64,000 nt of DNA from Yamagishiella unicocca. Its lineage: Eukaryota; Chlorophyta; Chlorophyceae; Chlamydomonadales; Volvocaceae. The notes below the pieces were generated by a model that was given only the letters and a program-made list of their open reading frames with translations, was not told the origin of the DNA and did not search any database. Shown here one piece after another: positions 1 through 12,500 of the stretch (position 1 is its first letter; each line of letters starts with the position of its first letter). The DNA is taken from the NCBI GenBank assembly GCA_003116995.1, contig BDSL01000078.1:434001-498000 (forward strand), read 5' to 3'. A program made the position numbers and the translations under genes.

Positions 1-1676
1 GGGTCATGGTGGGGGAGCGGGGGGAGCTGCACCGCGTGATGCTGGAGGCGGTGCAGAATCACGGCCCCGAGGTCATCATAGTGGACGAGATCGCGAACAA
101 GCAGGTGGGGGGAAAGGAGGCAGCAGCGGGCGCGCCGGCAGCAGGAACATGGTGCATCTCCCACTGGACCCAGAGCGGCGCCTGGAGCCCTGGCCATCTG
201 GCCACCCAGCCGGTCCTCAGCTCCTACGTTCGCATGCGGCACTGTCCGTTGCCGGAGAGATGTCCATCCGGACCTCCCCGGGTCATTCCGGAGGTTGGCT
301 GCCCGTCGCTCACATCACACCTGGGGGGGTAGCACTGTGGTTGCCACCATCGCCGTGCTCACGCAGTTGCGTCGCCTCTCCTGCCGCCTGCCGCCGCCTC
401 CACCGCTGCAGGAGGTTGACGCCGCCCGCACCATCTCCCAGCGCGGGGTGATGCTGGTGGCCACCGTCCACGGCACTGACCTGGGCTCCCTGCTGCACAA
501 CTCGGAGCTCAATCCGCTGGTGGGGGGGCTGCAGGTGAGGCAGGGCGCGACTGGTGCCCACAGCATCGCGCGCGAGGGAGAGATTCGACAATGGGTGTCT
601 GGAACGCATTGGCCAAGGACAGAGCGGCGTGCCTAAGAGCTCACGTGGCAGCCTCGTGTCCTCCGACGCACGTGATCATGTGTTGGTCGCAGGCCGTCAC
701 GTTGGGCGACGAGCTGGCCAGGAGCAGCAACGGTGGCGCCAAGACCCGCACGGAGCGGCGGGGTGCGCCCACCTTCAGGTGCGGCCAGCAGTGGGCGCCG
801 ACAAACGCACGGCCGGGCATCACATGCCCAACTAATCGTGTTCACATCCTTCCACACCATTTCTGGCGCTCTGGTGACCTTGTGCCTGCCGCCCTGCTGC
901 TCGGCTGCTGCTGCTGTATTGCCCCCAACAGGACGCTCGTGGAGGTGATGGGTGGCGGCAGGTCAGTCCGCCAGAGGCGTGCCGTACCGCCTGACAGCAC
1001 CACCTCCGACCCAAATCCATCGTCTTGACTGTGTCCCGCCTAGTCCTGCATCATGTCACCACCGCCACCCTCCCCCTCCGCCTTCCCGTGTCTCCCTCGG
1101 CGCCGGTGAACCTCACATCTGGTGCCTGAGTTCCGCCCCTGCCTGCTGCCGCACCTCCCGGCAGGCTGCGGCTGCGACCCGACGTGGCGTCAAGCGTCGA
1201 TGTGCTGCTGGGGACCACGCCCGGCGCTGGCAGGGCGCAGCTGCCGCAGCAGCAGCACTGGCACCCGGCTAACGGGCAGGGACAGCAGCACCGGCATCAG
1301 CACCAGCATCAACGGCACCAACAGAACCAGCACCGGCCTCCTTGCCCGCCGCCGGGGGCTGCGGCGCAGCCCCCGCAGCAGCAGCCAGGGAGCCTCCTGG
1401 TGTCCACTCGCCAGGCGGCCAGCGGTGGCGGGCAGCTGGGCGAGGGTGACATGCTGCCTCCCCTGGAGCAGCTGCGGTGGACGGAGCTGGAGTGCAGGGG
1501 GGCGCCGGCGGCCGGCAGCAGAGCGCAGCACCAGGTGCACGTGCGGCTGCTGCGGCCGGGCGATCCCGTGCAAGATGACGCCTGATCCTGACTGGCGAGG
1601 CTGGCACGTGTGCGATACGGTATGCGGCGATTGGCGCTTGGTTGAACTGATGCAGCGGTATGTGTGTATGGTGTAA
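1..1676 (+). CDS. Ycf45/SpoIIIAA-type P-loop ATPase, 3' part
   Basis: The 5' end lies outside the window. Exons read as 1-104, 412-534, 693-778, 932-961 and 1165-1585 (TGA), all with GT-AG borders and matching phases. The first exon encodes HRVMLEAVQNHGPEVIIVDE, a Walker-B-like strand. The second reads AARTISQRGVMLVATVHGTD followed by LNPLVGGLQ, and the third starts AVTLGDELA. This order is typical of the Ycf45/SpoIIIAA-like AAA family, which in algae and plants often carries an R3H single-strand nucleic-acid-binding domain. The Walker A part should lie upstream. The last exon is Gln/His/Pro-rich and ends VRLLRPGDPVQDDA. A TGTAA poly(A) signal lies at 1672-1676. Family assignment is from remembered motifs; the cellular role is unknown and plastid location is an inference. 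Confidence 0.75.
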
Positions 1677-2233
1677 CGTCGTGGTGGGTCGCCGCGTACC
1701 ACCCACCGCGCGCAAGTGCGATGTTTTGGGAGCTCGTACTCGGCTGCCGCAGGAGTGGAACGTTGCCGGGAGGTGCAGCGGCGACTGTGATACTGCCGCC
1801 GTGGGGTGTCGCCGTTGCCTGATTTCACATTCAAAGGCGTGCTGTCGCGGAGAGGGTTGGTCTGCTTCGCACCTGACGGCTTCTCCTCGGAAATGGCGAC
1901 ACGCCATTTGTGGTGGATGTGTATGGATGCTCGCTCTGTACGATTACGCTGTGTATAGGATTATTAAATTTCGAATTGCTGGAGCCAAATGGCGGGATCT
2001 TGCGTCCACCCAGTCCGGGGGAGCTCGGTGCGGTATGTGAGAAGCGACGGCGCAAGTTTCTTCTTGTACGATGGTTAATGGTGGTCATGTGCTCACAGAC
2101 CCACCCTCCAGACGTCCCAACGTCACCCGCCGTCCAAGCCAAAATCCGAGCAGCCCAGGCAGAGAAGTACCCTGCCTGCCAACTGCCTAGCGGGCGCCGC
2201 ACTTGCCCCTGTCGCGCCTCCTTGGTTATCGAC
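1677..2233. other. intergenic, convergent 3' ends
   Basis: This 0.55 kb stretch lies between the 3' ends of the ATPase gene (+) and the NHL/BTB gene (-). I see no convincing coding exon. A TTACA at 2234-2238 is a TGTAA signal on the minus strand and probably ends the neighbouring transcript. Confidence 0.5.
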
Positions 2234-5048
2234 TTACAACGTCAGCCTAGCTTCCCCCATAAGTTCGTTTGAAGTGCATTCGTCTCCCCCTGCTACCGCC
2301 TCCTGTCTGCGACCGTCCTTTTCAGGACACTTCGCCAAGTGAAATAAATATGCATCAGCTGGCTTGCATCCCTGGGTCGTCTCAGAGCCGCCGAGCCCGT
2401 TTTATTCCCGCCGCGTACAGCTCCAGATGAAGCCGCGGGCTCCGCAACATCAGCAGCTCAAGGCTGTCCGGCGCCTCCTCCAGCACCCGGTGCGCGTTGT
2501 TCAGGTAGTAGTCCTTCAGCCCCGCCAGCAGCTCCACGAAGCAGTGCTGCTCCGCCCACAGCAGGTCGTCCACCACGGAGGCGGGCCCGGTGGCCGCCAG
2601 CAGCTGCTGCTGCGCGTGTCGGCTGGCTGCGGGCAGCAGCAGCCGGTCCGCCAGCTCCGCCAGCGGCCGCAGCAGGGGCGCGGGGAAGTCCATGGCGGCC
2701 GAGTACAGGTAGCGCAGCAGCAGCGAGAAGGCGTCCGGGTCCGCATCCTGCAGCGCCAGCTGCATGGGCCCGGACCAGGCAGCGGCAACAGAGGCCGAGA
2801 CCGCGATGAGGCTTTAGGGTGCGGCCGGCGCGCGCACCAGGGAGTGCACGGAATGCAAGAGGCGCACAACGAGCTGCGTGCACCGCCTCCCCCTTACACC
2901 CACAGGACGGTTCCCACGCAAGATCCTGCATGCCCCGAACACGACCCTTCAGGCGGCCCGCCCCTGCCCAATGCATTCGCCACACAGCCACACCCCGCTC
3001 GTGCTCCCCACCTCCCTCCTCTGGACCCATACACACCTTGTTGCCGCCGCTGTCCGCAAAGCCGCTCTGGAAGAGCCTCCGGAAGTACTCGCAGCGCGCG
3101 CCCAGGATGGCTCGATGGCAGGGGAAGGAGCGCTCCCCCACCGCCACCGTCACGTCCGCAGCAGCCCCCGCGGGGGCGTCATCCAGCAGCGCACTCAGGT
3201 CCGCAGCCAGCCCCCCCAGCCCCGGCATACCGGGCAGCCCCACAGCGGCCGCGGCGGCGGCTACCTCCTTGGCTGCTGTCGGCAGCGACGGCTGCAGCCC
3301 CGGCCCCAGCCTCAGCAGCTGCACCCGGGTTCCGTCCCACGAGTGCACCGCCAGCCAGCCATGCGGCAGGATCGCCATCACGAACTCCGAGCCGGAGATC
3401 TCAAAGTCCACCGCGAATGTTGTCACCAGGCCGCAGGGCCACACGATCCGCAGGCATGGCTCGACTGGGGTCAGGGAGGGTCAGAGGGGCGGGATTGGGA
3501 ACAGGACAGCCCAGGTCGGCATCCGTAGGCTGGCGTTTATTGATCGAGCCCGCAGCCTGGCAAGCCGTCGGCGCCGAGACCAGCCCTGAAACCATCTCCA
3601 GCCCTGAAACCATCTCCAGCCCTGAAACCATCTCCAGCCCTGAAACCATCACTGCCAACCTTCCCACCCCTCCCTCCCCGACCACACCCACCGTCATGTG
3701 GCTCGCGTTCAACGACTATCACCCGCCCCGCCGCGTCGACCATCATGTAGGTGATGTGGCCGAAGCGGGCGGAGCTGCAGCTGGCCCCGCCGCTGTCCCC
3801 GCTGCTGGCTGCCCCGCTCGCCGCGCCGCTGCTGTCGCCCGGTCCGCTGCCCCCGCCGCTGCCGCTGCCGGCCACCAGTCCGTCGGCCCGCTGGTTCTCC
3901 CCCTCTTGACCCGCCAGCAGCACCGGCGCCAGGTGCTCGGGCAGCGGGTCCGGCGGCTCGTGGCTATCCGGCAAGTCGGCGGAGGGGAGAGGGTTGGTCG
4001 TGTACGGCAGCGCATTATGCCTGCCGGGGGAAGTGGTGCGGGCGGTGCCAGCAGGAGGGGGGAGGATGCCGCCGTGGATGGATGGGTAGTGGGGAGATGG
4101 ATCCTGGGGACGCAGGTGGGTGGTTGCGGTCGCAAGCTGGAGGGCACGGGGTGCTGCTGTGAAGGTTGGACGTGAGGGAGATGGCAGGGCGGAGGCAAGA
4201 GGAGGTGGAGCAGGGGGGGGCAGCAGCTTTGTGGGCATGAGAGAACGCGAGGGCCCTCTACAGAGGTCTATGGCGTACTGCAAGTTACTGCCTCGACTAC
4301 GGCCGGACCCTGCCCAGTTTCGGAGCTGCCCACAGGCTCCAAGCCTCCAGCGCACCACAGCACTCACTCCCTGCCAGTGTCCTTAGAAACGCCCGCCTTA
4401 CTTGTAGATGGCTGTCTTCGTAGCAACATACATGCGCTGCTGTTTAGAAAACTCGAGAGCCACCGCCCATAGGTTGCCCGCGTATTCATGGGGGAGGGTG
4501 GTGACGATGGGTGACGGCGTGCCGCTTGGACTGCCGGGAGGTGGAAGGACCACGCGGCGGACCCTGCTGCTGCCGCAATCCTTGATGAGCAAGCTGCCGT
4601 GTCCATCAGCTGCCATGCAAAAGGGTCGGTCCACGCGGGCATCGGCCCCAGGCCCATCAATCGACTCTTCTTCTCCCGCAATGCCCGCGAGGAGCGAAAC
4701 CGTGTTCTCATTTCCTGTCAGATCAAGCTGCAGTATGGTCGCCTTTGTGCCAAGGTACACAAGTCCGGTTGCTGCGTCGCAAGTCGCGCGCCAAAATTCG
4801 TCGTCCTCGCCCAAGTTGAAAGGCACAAGGTAACCATCTTTAATGCGTCGCTGTCGCAACTCTAATGGGGGCCCAAGCTTTAACCGGGAGGCCACATCGC
4901 TATCGTCTATGGAAGCACACGCGGCTAGGCCCAGTAAAGGATGGATACCTGCGTCCGTCAGAACTAAAACGTGCGGCTCGCCAGCATCATCAGGCCGCGT
5001 AACTATCGCGCGAACACCATTGTCAGGATCGAGTCGCACCACTACCAT
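2234..5048 (-). CDS. NHL-like / BTB-POZ domain protein
   Basis: Four exons on the minus strand: 5048-4402, 4020-3692, 3464-3037 and 2759-2382, with GT-AG borders and consistent phases, giving 593 residues. The first in-frame ATG after a stop is at 5048 (MVVVRLDPDNGVR). The N-terminal half contains beta-propeller-like segments (for example ATGLVYLGTKATILQLDL and RPFCMAADGHGSLLIKD) resembling NHL repeats. Residues about 425-540 form a BTB/POZ domain: DVTVAVGERSFPCHRAILG, CEYFRRLFQSGFAD, then DADPDAFSLLLRYLY and a helical C-terminus. BTB proteins of this type usually dimerise or serve as cullin-3 adaptors; substrate is unknown. The linker in exon 2 is Gly/Ser-rich. A minus-strand TGTAA at 2238-2234 is a plausible poly(A) signal. 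The BTB call is secure; the NHL call is by resemblance. Confidence 0.8.
3581..3652. repeat. 18-bp tandem repeat, 4 copies, in an intron
   Basis: The unit CAGCCCTGAAACCATCTC repeats head to tail from 3581. The first three copies are identical and the fourth ends in CAC instead of CTC. It lies in intron 2 of the NHL/BTB gene, so it does not alter the protein. Confidence 0.9.
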
Positions 5049-7055
5049 AACTGCACCTGCATTTGTCGTGAGGGCCGCCCTGATCACAGTAGTTGCTTAA
5101 AGAAGTGAAGCAATTTAATAATTTTACGTCATCTCGGCATGGGAACGGCTTTTGCTTTTCAACTGCACGACGGTTCAAAACGGTGAACACATGGTGTGCA
5201 CCGATTCGGCGATTCCCTTAGTTGAAATAACAGTGCTAGCGGATACGAACTGTCGAACCCGTCCCCCACATGCTCCCCTTCGTGCCGTTGATCTTTGTTG
5301 CGGAATGGCTCAGCGAAGTCCCAAACTACCATTGCGGTGGTACCTGGTGGAAGGATGCACGACTGGCGACAGGTCACTAGTGCTCCGCACGGTTTTACAC
5401 GAGGTGTGCCACGGGACGTACCGCCGCGAGCTTCCCGTCATGCACTCCATTTACCAGTCAATTCCTAGCGGTCGTGCAATGCCTTCCAACGCCCGGCTGC
5501 AACGTCAGGCGCCGTGGGCCATACAAGCCCTAGCATATGCATAGACGCGCTCGCGTGGGGACGATGCATTGCGTTGGGTGTGTTTGGTCTCCTCTGGTTG
5601 TCCATATAAGCAGTACAGGTGTTCTTGCTCGAGCTAATCATGAGGTGGCGCTAGCTACAAGGCTAGATTCTTACAGCATTGAACGGCCAAATCGAAGGCC
5701 CTTGGACACGACTGCTGCTTCCCGCCCCCGCCAAGGCAACAACGGCACGACGAGTTACCACGCCATCCATTATACAGGGCACCAGCAGTAAGCACGCGAG
5801 TAAGGGGCCGCCAACGGCTGCTCCCGCCATCTCCTGCTGGGCCCTCACAAATGGTACAATCGTCACGAAAAAGCGGCGGGAGTAAGGCTGACAGGTAGTC
5901 ACCACATTGAAAAATACATAGTAGCACCTCCCACACGCCTAAAAAAATAACACGGTTCGCTAAGAACTCTCGGCCGGATACGCGCCTCGCTGGTCCCCGT
6001 CGAACCAATGAGAACCGCTGCCTTGATGGTCGCACCCACACACTTGCGCAGCTCATCGCAGCTGCGTGGGGGAGCAAGCAGTGCCAGCCAGCCAGCTTGA
6101 ACAGCGCAGCAGAAGCCGCGGCGTGACGTGAGAAAGAAAAGACAAGCCGGTCGCGCAGCCAGCACTGTAACCGCCTCTATTCTTGTCGTGCGAAATTCGT
6201 TGGCCCGCGCTTCCATCATGCATCATGTGTTCGCGGCAATAGGTTCGTGAGCGTCTCTGTGCACCGCCACCCATCCACCTGCCTAGCAAAACCACTGCAT
6301 CGCAACCCTCACAGCCTTAAACTCGCTCCTGATGAGTCCTGCATCTAGGCAAAGCTGCAACTAACAACCAACTACCTGTACCGTATACTTATTCATCTCC
6401 CGCACATCCAAACGCCACGCTGCGACGGACTCGCCGCTCGCGCATCTGCCCGCCGCCCGTCGCCCTTCTACCGCCAAACGCCGTCGCCATATTCGCGACC
6501 CAATGCAGATCCGGAGGCGAGTAACCTCGTCATTTCAATCTGCTGACTAGCTAGCCCTGCCTACCTTATACAAGGATCTAAGACAGCCGTGCTGTCAGTC
6601 GCACTATCATTGAGTCGGGCCGAGCCCGGGCATGTGTACGGCGACAGCCCCCTATTTTGCACACCGTTGCCGGTGCGGTCCTTACCTCGCGGCTGTCAGA
6701 TCCACGCCTGGCGCCCCCGGCAGACCCTCCTTGCTGTCCTGCCACTACCGTGCCGGCCCGTCCCTCCCTCCCTCTGCAGTATGGCAGCTGCTGCCAGCTG
6801 CCGAGGCGTCATCATGATCTCTCCTCGTCCCGTGGTGGCCTCAGATGGTACAGCCAGCTGGTGCCCTGATCGCCGCCTGCCTTGCTGCTGCCGCCGGTGC
6901 ACTCACGTAGGGGAGTTGCGTTGGACCCTGCTGACGGCGCCGCCGCATGTCCGCCAACCAGACCCTCCGTGGCTCTAGTCCCGCCGTCCCCCGCCCCCAC
7001 CCCGCCTCACGTGCGCACACACCTGCCCTAAACCTTATGCCCCACCAGGCCCCGC
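5049..7055. other. 2 kb gap, no confident gene
   Basis: This is the 5' flank of the NHL/BTB gene and the 3' flank of the Pro-Gly repeat gene. Several short ORFs exist. The most protein-like is minus strand 5830-5663, whose translation starts MAGAAVGGPLLACLLLVPC and could be a signal or membrane segment. Nothing supports splicing or a second domain, so I do not call it. A plus-strand ORF at 5152-5544 has no ATG at its 5' end and no recognisable motif. Confidence 0.4.
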
Positions 7056-9066
7056 TCAGTGCCGTACCAGGGTGCTGTCTGTGCGCCAGTCGAATGCCCC
7101 CGACTTGTGCGCGCGGAACGGCCCCGTGAACGCCGCACTGCCCGCCAGCCGCGCCGTGTGAGGGCCCGAGCCCACGCTGCCGGAGCTGCTGACGGTGTGG
7201 TGGCTGCGCGCTGACAGGTTCCGGACGCCGCTGCCGCCGCTGCCACCGCCGCCGCCGGTGGCAGCGGATGCCCGCGCCGCTGAAGCCGCCGCCCGGACGG
7301 ACCCGTGGTCGTGCGCGGCTACCACTGCCGCCGCGTCCGCCTGGGAGCCGCTGCCGCCGAAGCGGTCGCTGGGCTGCGGCGACACAAGCGGGTCCACGAA
7401 GACGCGGTACGTGCGGCGCCGGGGCCCTCCCACCGACGTGGGCGGCGCATAGGACCCTGGCCCCAGGTGCGCTGTCTCGTCGGGTCCGCGCACTGAGGCC
7501 ACACGGGAGGCTCGCTGGTCGGCGGTGCGCTCCGGAGGCAGCATCGTCATCCGGGGCTGCGGGAGGGGGGAGGGGTAGGTGGTGAGGGGCTGCCAGCTGG
7601 GGGCCGCCGTGGGGTGGCGGCTGTCCTTCATACGGCACGACACGACACGACACGACACGACACGACACGACACGACACGACACGACACGACACGACACGA
7701 CACGACACGACACGGCACGGCCCTTCCCTCCCTTCCTCCCTCCCTTCCTCTGCCTGGCGGCGTACCCAATCAGACGTACTGACGCACCGCCCTCCACCCG
7801 CCCCAGGCACAATGCCCTCGCCCCAGCCGCCCGCCCGTCCTAAGGCCATGCACGCACCTCTTTGCTGGTGAACGCCACGCCGTGTGGGTTTCGGAGCGAG
7901 GCCCGGAGCGACATGTCCAGCGGCCTCCCCGCCATGTCGGTCGGGAGGTCGCTGCTGAAGGGCGCCTCAGGGGCGTGTGAACCCGCACCCGCACCCGCAC
8001 CCGTGCCGGCGCCCACCCCCACCGCGGCCATGACCCGCGCATGGTTGTGGCGCCAGTCCGCCGCGTCCGGCCGCCGGTCCATGCTGAGGTCCCAGGAGGG
8101 GGCTCGGTCGGCGCCGGGCTGAAAAGAGCGGCGGAGCGGAGGGGGAGAGCGGCGGTCAAGGGACCGCAGGAGGGAATATACACACATACCGGTAGTAAAA
8201 AGGGACGGGGTCCAGGAGGCGAGGGTCGAGGATGTGGCTAGGCCGCAAAGCAAAGCCAGGGCCAAGAGCTGTTTGCTACCCGTGCTGCAGCTCCGTCACC
8301 CCGATGCCCAACTTACAACGAACTCCGGGGAGATGTACACGGCGTCCGGTCCGCCTTGCCGTACCCAGGTTGCGCTGCTGGGCCGCTCCGGAGCCATGAA
8401 GGCCGCGCTGGCCCGGTAGGGGTCCCGCTGCGGCGTGGCGCTGGACACGTGCGAATCCGCCGGCAGCTGACCCACGCCAGGCACCGCACGCTCCACGCCG
8501 TACGCCCCCGGTCCCACGTGGTCGGCGTGCGGCTCATCCAGATGGGCGTAGCGGGTGTCGTTGGCCACCAGGCTGCGCGCCGTGGCGGACTTCGGCCGGC
8601 CCGACCGCATCGTCCCACATGTGTTAATCGACCGTGCCATCTCGGAGGCCATGCTTAGAGCGACATTGCCAGCGCCGGTGCCCGAGAAATCGTAGCGTGT
8701 GTGCGTGGAGGTGTCGATGGAACGCACATGGCTGCGAGCTTCCCCGAGTTGGCCGTCCAGGCCGTTTAAGAAGTTGGGCATGCGTATTTTGCCATCGAAC
8801 ACAAAGCGAGGTGTGGCGGCCTGGAATTGGACGGTCTGCGCACGGAAAGGAGTGGGCTCGGGCTGGATAGATGGCGAGGCCAGGCCATCAGCACAAAACT
8901 ACCTCAACAACGCGTCACGCACAACTTGGACTTGTTCTAGGTCGTGCATTTTGATACCATTTAATTGTAAGTAACGCAAATTACTTACAGGTGTATGCCT
9001 CGGACTGGCCTCTCGGCTTGCTTTCATCTGGTCCGGGCTAGGTTCCCTGTTCCATGTGCGCACCAT
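7056..9066 (-). CDS. Pro-Gly (SHIPPO/STPGR-like) repeat protein, probable flagellar protein
   Basis: Best model: exons 9066-8989 (ATG, MVRTWNREPSPDQMK), 8862-8317, 8118-7858 and 7556-7056, all phase 0 with GT-AG borders, giving 461 residues. Sperm-tail Pro-Gly motifs are visible as HVGPGAYGVE and HLGPGSYAPP. There are related DxxHLGPG/HNHARVM-type patches and Ala/Gly-rich linkers. Such repeats occur in microtubule-associated ciliary proteins, so an axonemal role is inferred. The 5' end is uncertain. A segment ending at 9266 on the minus strand looks coding (PKTYTDLLPLHKSRGEM, then RYGMLPQ) and abuts a consensus GTATGT donor. It could supply an alternative first exon starting at 9292 (MMRYGMLPQ), which would join in phase at the CAG acceptor before the codon for MKASREA. 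Intron 3 contains a long pentanucleotide repeat. Confidence 0.7.
7636..7710. repeat. CACGA pentanucleotide microsatellite, 15 copies
   Basis: Fifteen uninterrupted copies of CACGA run from 7636 to 7710, followed by degenerate CACGG copies. The repeat lies in intron 3 of the Pro-Gly repeat gene. Because 5 is not a multiple of 3, all frames read through it as low-complexity peptides (RHDTT or VVSCR), which explains several false ORFs here. Confidence 0.95.
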
Positions 9067-9577
9067 TCTTTGTAAGGATGGCAGAATAAAAGAACACGGG
9101 GAGCGACGACTGCACTACAAGAAAATTGAAGACCGCAAACAAGGCATTTCAATGTTTTACGATAAGTTTAGTGGCTCGATTCAGATCCTCTGTCTACGTC
9201 TTTGCTGTCGATGGTACTGAAGTTGAGGGGGCGCCCTTCGAGCACATGCCGTGAACCGTACATACCTGGGGAAGCATGCCGTATCTCATCATTTCTCCCC
9301 TACTCTTGTGAAGGGGTAGGAGGTCTGTATATGTCTTAGGCACAGGGATTGAAGCTGCAAGCCGGTCCGTGAGAGCTGTCACTAGCGGCTAGGTGCAAAT
9401 TTATGTACGTTGAGCACTTCCATTTTTATCGATTGAATTTTACTTAATGGTGACGCCTGTAAGTACGCCTTTGGATAGTACGGAAGCGGCGACTGTAGAC
9501 TTGCAAGGGCTTCGCGGCGGCCGGACTGCAGTTTGCAGACCACGGCCCAAGCTCAGTGCATTTTGACGACCAAACCC
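9067..9577. promoter_or_regulatory. divergent intergenic region
   Basis: Start codons of the minus-strand Pro-Gly repeat gene (9066) and the plus-strand OPR-like gene (9578) face away from each other across 0.5 kb, so both promoters must lie here. Part of it (9266 to about 9382, minus strand) may be an additional upstream exon of the Pro-Gly gene. I see no clear TATA box. Confidence 0.45.
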
Positions 9578-12500
9578 ATGGTACATTCGGTGCGTTCGTG
9601 CTTGGTGGCGCCCAGGCCGCCTGAGCCCAGCACCTGCCGTCATCTGTCGGCTGAGGACACGACGCAATCGCTGCGCCCCATGCCTTATCGCTACTTGGCG
9701 CAACGCCGCGCCCACATAACAGCAGTGCTCGTGAACGCGGCGGCCATGAGCGGTGCATCGGCGAGTCGCGGATTGGCGGGTCCGGGTTCGGGGCCAGGCT
9801 ACCACCGCCGACAGCCTGCACCGACCATCACCACCGAGGCTGCGGCACCTGCACCCCTAGCACGCCGGACCTCACCTGCCTTGCCTTCCCCCCTCGACGA
9901 GCTAGGTGGCGGCGCCCGCGATTGCGGTGGCATCAGCCCCTCGCCGGCTGCGGCAGCCTCGCCGCCAGTCGCAGCGGCCCCGCAGCAGCAGGCCCCGCCC
10001 CCCCCGGCAGGCCTGCAGGACCCCTCAGCCCCCCGCACCGCGGCCCTCCCGGCCCCCCGGCGCTACCGCTGGCGCCACCTGACGGACTCCGACTCCGACA
10101 CCCCTGAGGCGGCTCGGAGCGCTGCCGGCGGCGGCACCAGCTCCCCGGACAGCACCCCCTCGGTCAACGGAGCGGCCACGTCAGCGCCCGCGGCAGGCGC
10201 TGCGGCAAGCAGCATGAGGGGAGGGCGCGGAGGTCCCTCTCAGATGTCGGCTACGGCCCTATTCTCCTCCCCCGCCACACCTGCCCCCGCCAGCAGCGCC
10301 AGCAGCGGTGGCAGCCACCAGGGCGGCGGGCCTTATCCCGACACCGGGGGGCTGGACTCCGGCCGGGCCGCCCGCACGCGCCCTCGTACCCGGCATGTAG
10401 GCAGAGGCCGCACAGGCCCCAGACCCGCACGGGACCAGCACGCAGGCGGGTCCTCGCGCCAGCCCCATCCCCAGCCCCCGTCCCCGCCGCGGCGCCGCAG
10501 CTCCCGGGCCCCCACCGCCTCGCAGCTGACGGTCGCCCTGACGTCCAGCCCCTCCCTGCAGCACCTGCTGGCCCGGCTGGACCAACTAGGGGCGCTGCGG
10601 CCGGCTGCCCCCGCCCCCGCCGCCGGGGTGGCTGCAGCAGGGGCCGCCGAGGGGCGGCCGCCCTCCGCTGCTAGAGGGGCCCGGAGGCAGGCCCTCAACG
10701 CCGTACAGCTGTGCGCCGCCATGACCACCGCTGAGCGCCTGGCCAGCAGCGGCGGCCCCGTACCTCGCGGCCCCCACCTGGGGCTGCTGTCGCCGCCCTG
10801 CCGGCCGCTGTCCAGCCGCGACTCGTCCGCGCTGGCTGCCCTCCTGGCGGCGCACTCGGAGGTGCTGGCGGACTCGCAGCCGCAGGAGATGGCGGCGACG
10901 CTGTGGGCGGCAGCCCGGATGAGGCTGAGGCTGCCGGCGGCGGTTCTGGAGCCCACCCTGGAGGCGGTGTGGATGTGGGACCCGGCGGATCCAACGGCCA
11001 ACCGCCAGCCTGCCGCCAGTGGCAGCGGCGGAGAGGGGCCGGACGCCGCGGGCGGCGGCGGCGGGCGGTCTCGGGGTTGGTGCCGTGACGTGATGGGTCC
11101 GCGGGAGGTGTGTCTGCTGCTGTACGCGGTGTCGGTGCTGCGACCCGGCTACCTGCGCCGCAACGCGGGGGGCTTCGTGGAGGCGCTGGACAGCTACGAG
11201 GCGGGGGCCGCCGGGCGGATGGGGGGCCCCGGGGGGGGAGCAGGAGGGCGAGGAGGCGGAGGGGGCCTGGCGGCGGAGCAGGTTGTGGGGGTGGTGGCGG
11301 CGCTGGCTCGTGCGGACGCCTGGCTGGACGAGGAGGGTCAGGAGTTCGTGCTGCAGGTGGGGCGGGGGGATGCGGCGGGATGGGTGCGGGAGGAGCAGGG
11401 GCTGGAGAAGGGGTAATGTTGGTTTCCGGACTCCAGCGGCCAAACAAGACCCCAGAACGCTGTGGGGAGACGCTTGCCCCCGGTTTCCCCTCGTGAGCCT
11501 CCTGCACCGCCCGCAAACCTTACCCCCCCGCCCAACCCTCACCCGCAGGCCGTCTCCTCCCGCCTGGCCTCCTTCTCCACCCCGCAGCTCACCTCCCTGC
11601 TGGCCGCCTCGCAAACCTGGCCCCCACTGGGTGCGCCCCTGCACGACCGCCTGCTGGGGTCCTTGCTGCAGCGCCTGGCGGAGGAGCAGCGGCGATACCT
11701 GGAGCTGAAGCGGCTGACGAGGGAGCAGCAGCAGCAGGAACGACAACAGCAGCAGCAGGAGCAGCAGCAGGAACGACAACAGAAAGGAGGACAGAAGCGA
11801 CCAGTGGGACGACAGCAGGACACAGGAGCGGCAGGAGCAGGAGCCACCGCCGCCGCCGAGCATGACATGATGCTGCGACCGGTAGCGGTGCCGGCGGCGG
11901 CGGCGGCGGCGGTGGCGTCTGCCGGCTCGACCGCTCGCGCGCTGGTCACTGCCCTCCGCAGCTGCCTGCACCCCGGCACCGGCGAGATGAGGGTGCACGG
12001 CAGTGTGGTCAGCGGGCTGCTGAGGCAGGTACGGCACCGCGCTGCGGCCCTCAACCCCCGCGACGTGTGTGAGGGGCTAAGGCTGCTGGCGGATCTGCGG
12101 GGGCACCGCGCGGGGGTGGCGGCGTGGAACGAGGGGCTGCGGGCGCTGCTGGGCCGCTGGACGGCGCTGCTGCGGCTGGAGGCGGAGGAGGAGGCGGAGG
12201 AGGCGGAGCAGGAGGAGCAGGAGGAGCCGCGGGCGGCAGCGGTGTTGGCTCCGGGGCGGCAGGAGGGCGTTCGGGGCAGGAGCAACGGAAGCGTGTGGGA
12301 GAGGACGCGAGGACAGCAGTCCAGGGAGGGCCTAGCAGCGGCAGCGGGGGCGGCGGCGCTGTCAGTGACGGCGATGGATGCGGAGGTTCCCGAGGAAGGT
12401 GGAGCGAGCGCTGAGGCGGAGGCGGTCGAGGTGGGTTGCGGGAGGCCAGGGGGAAAATGAGACGAGGGGGCCGGGGCGGCCTGCAGCCAGGTTCCTTGCA

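Noticed and set aside
2364..4175. 603-codon plus-strand ORF opposite the NHL/BTB gene
   Set aside because: It is antisense to BTB-coding exons and introns, has no ATG-supported start or domain, and is explained by GC-rich codon bias on the minus strand.
5152..5544. 130-codon plus-strand ORF 5' of the NHL/BTB gene
   Set aside because: It lacks an ATG at the 5' end, shows no domain and has no splice or poly(A) support.
7579..7871. Long ORFs in several frames on both strands with HDTTR or VVSCR repeats
   Set aside because: They are translations of the CACGA microsatellite in an intron; the pattern follows from a 5-bp unit and is not protein-like.
10586..12037. 483-codon minus-strand ORF opposite the OPR-like gene
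   Set aside because: It is an antisense shadow rich in Arg, His, Gln and Pro; the plus strand shows repeat structure and in-phase splicing.
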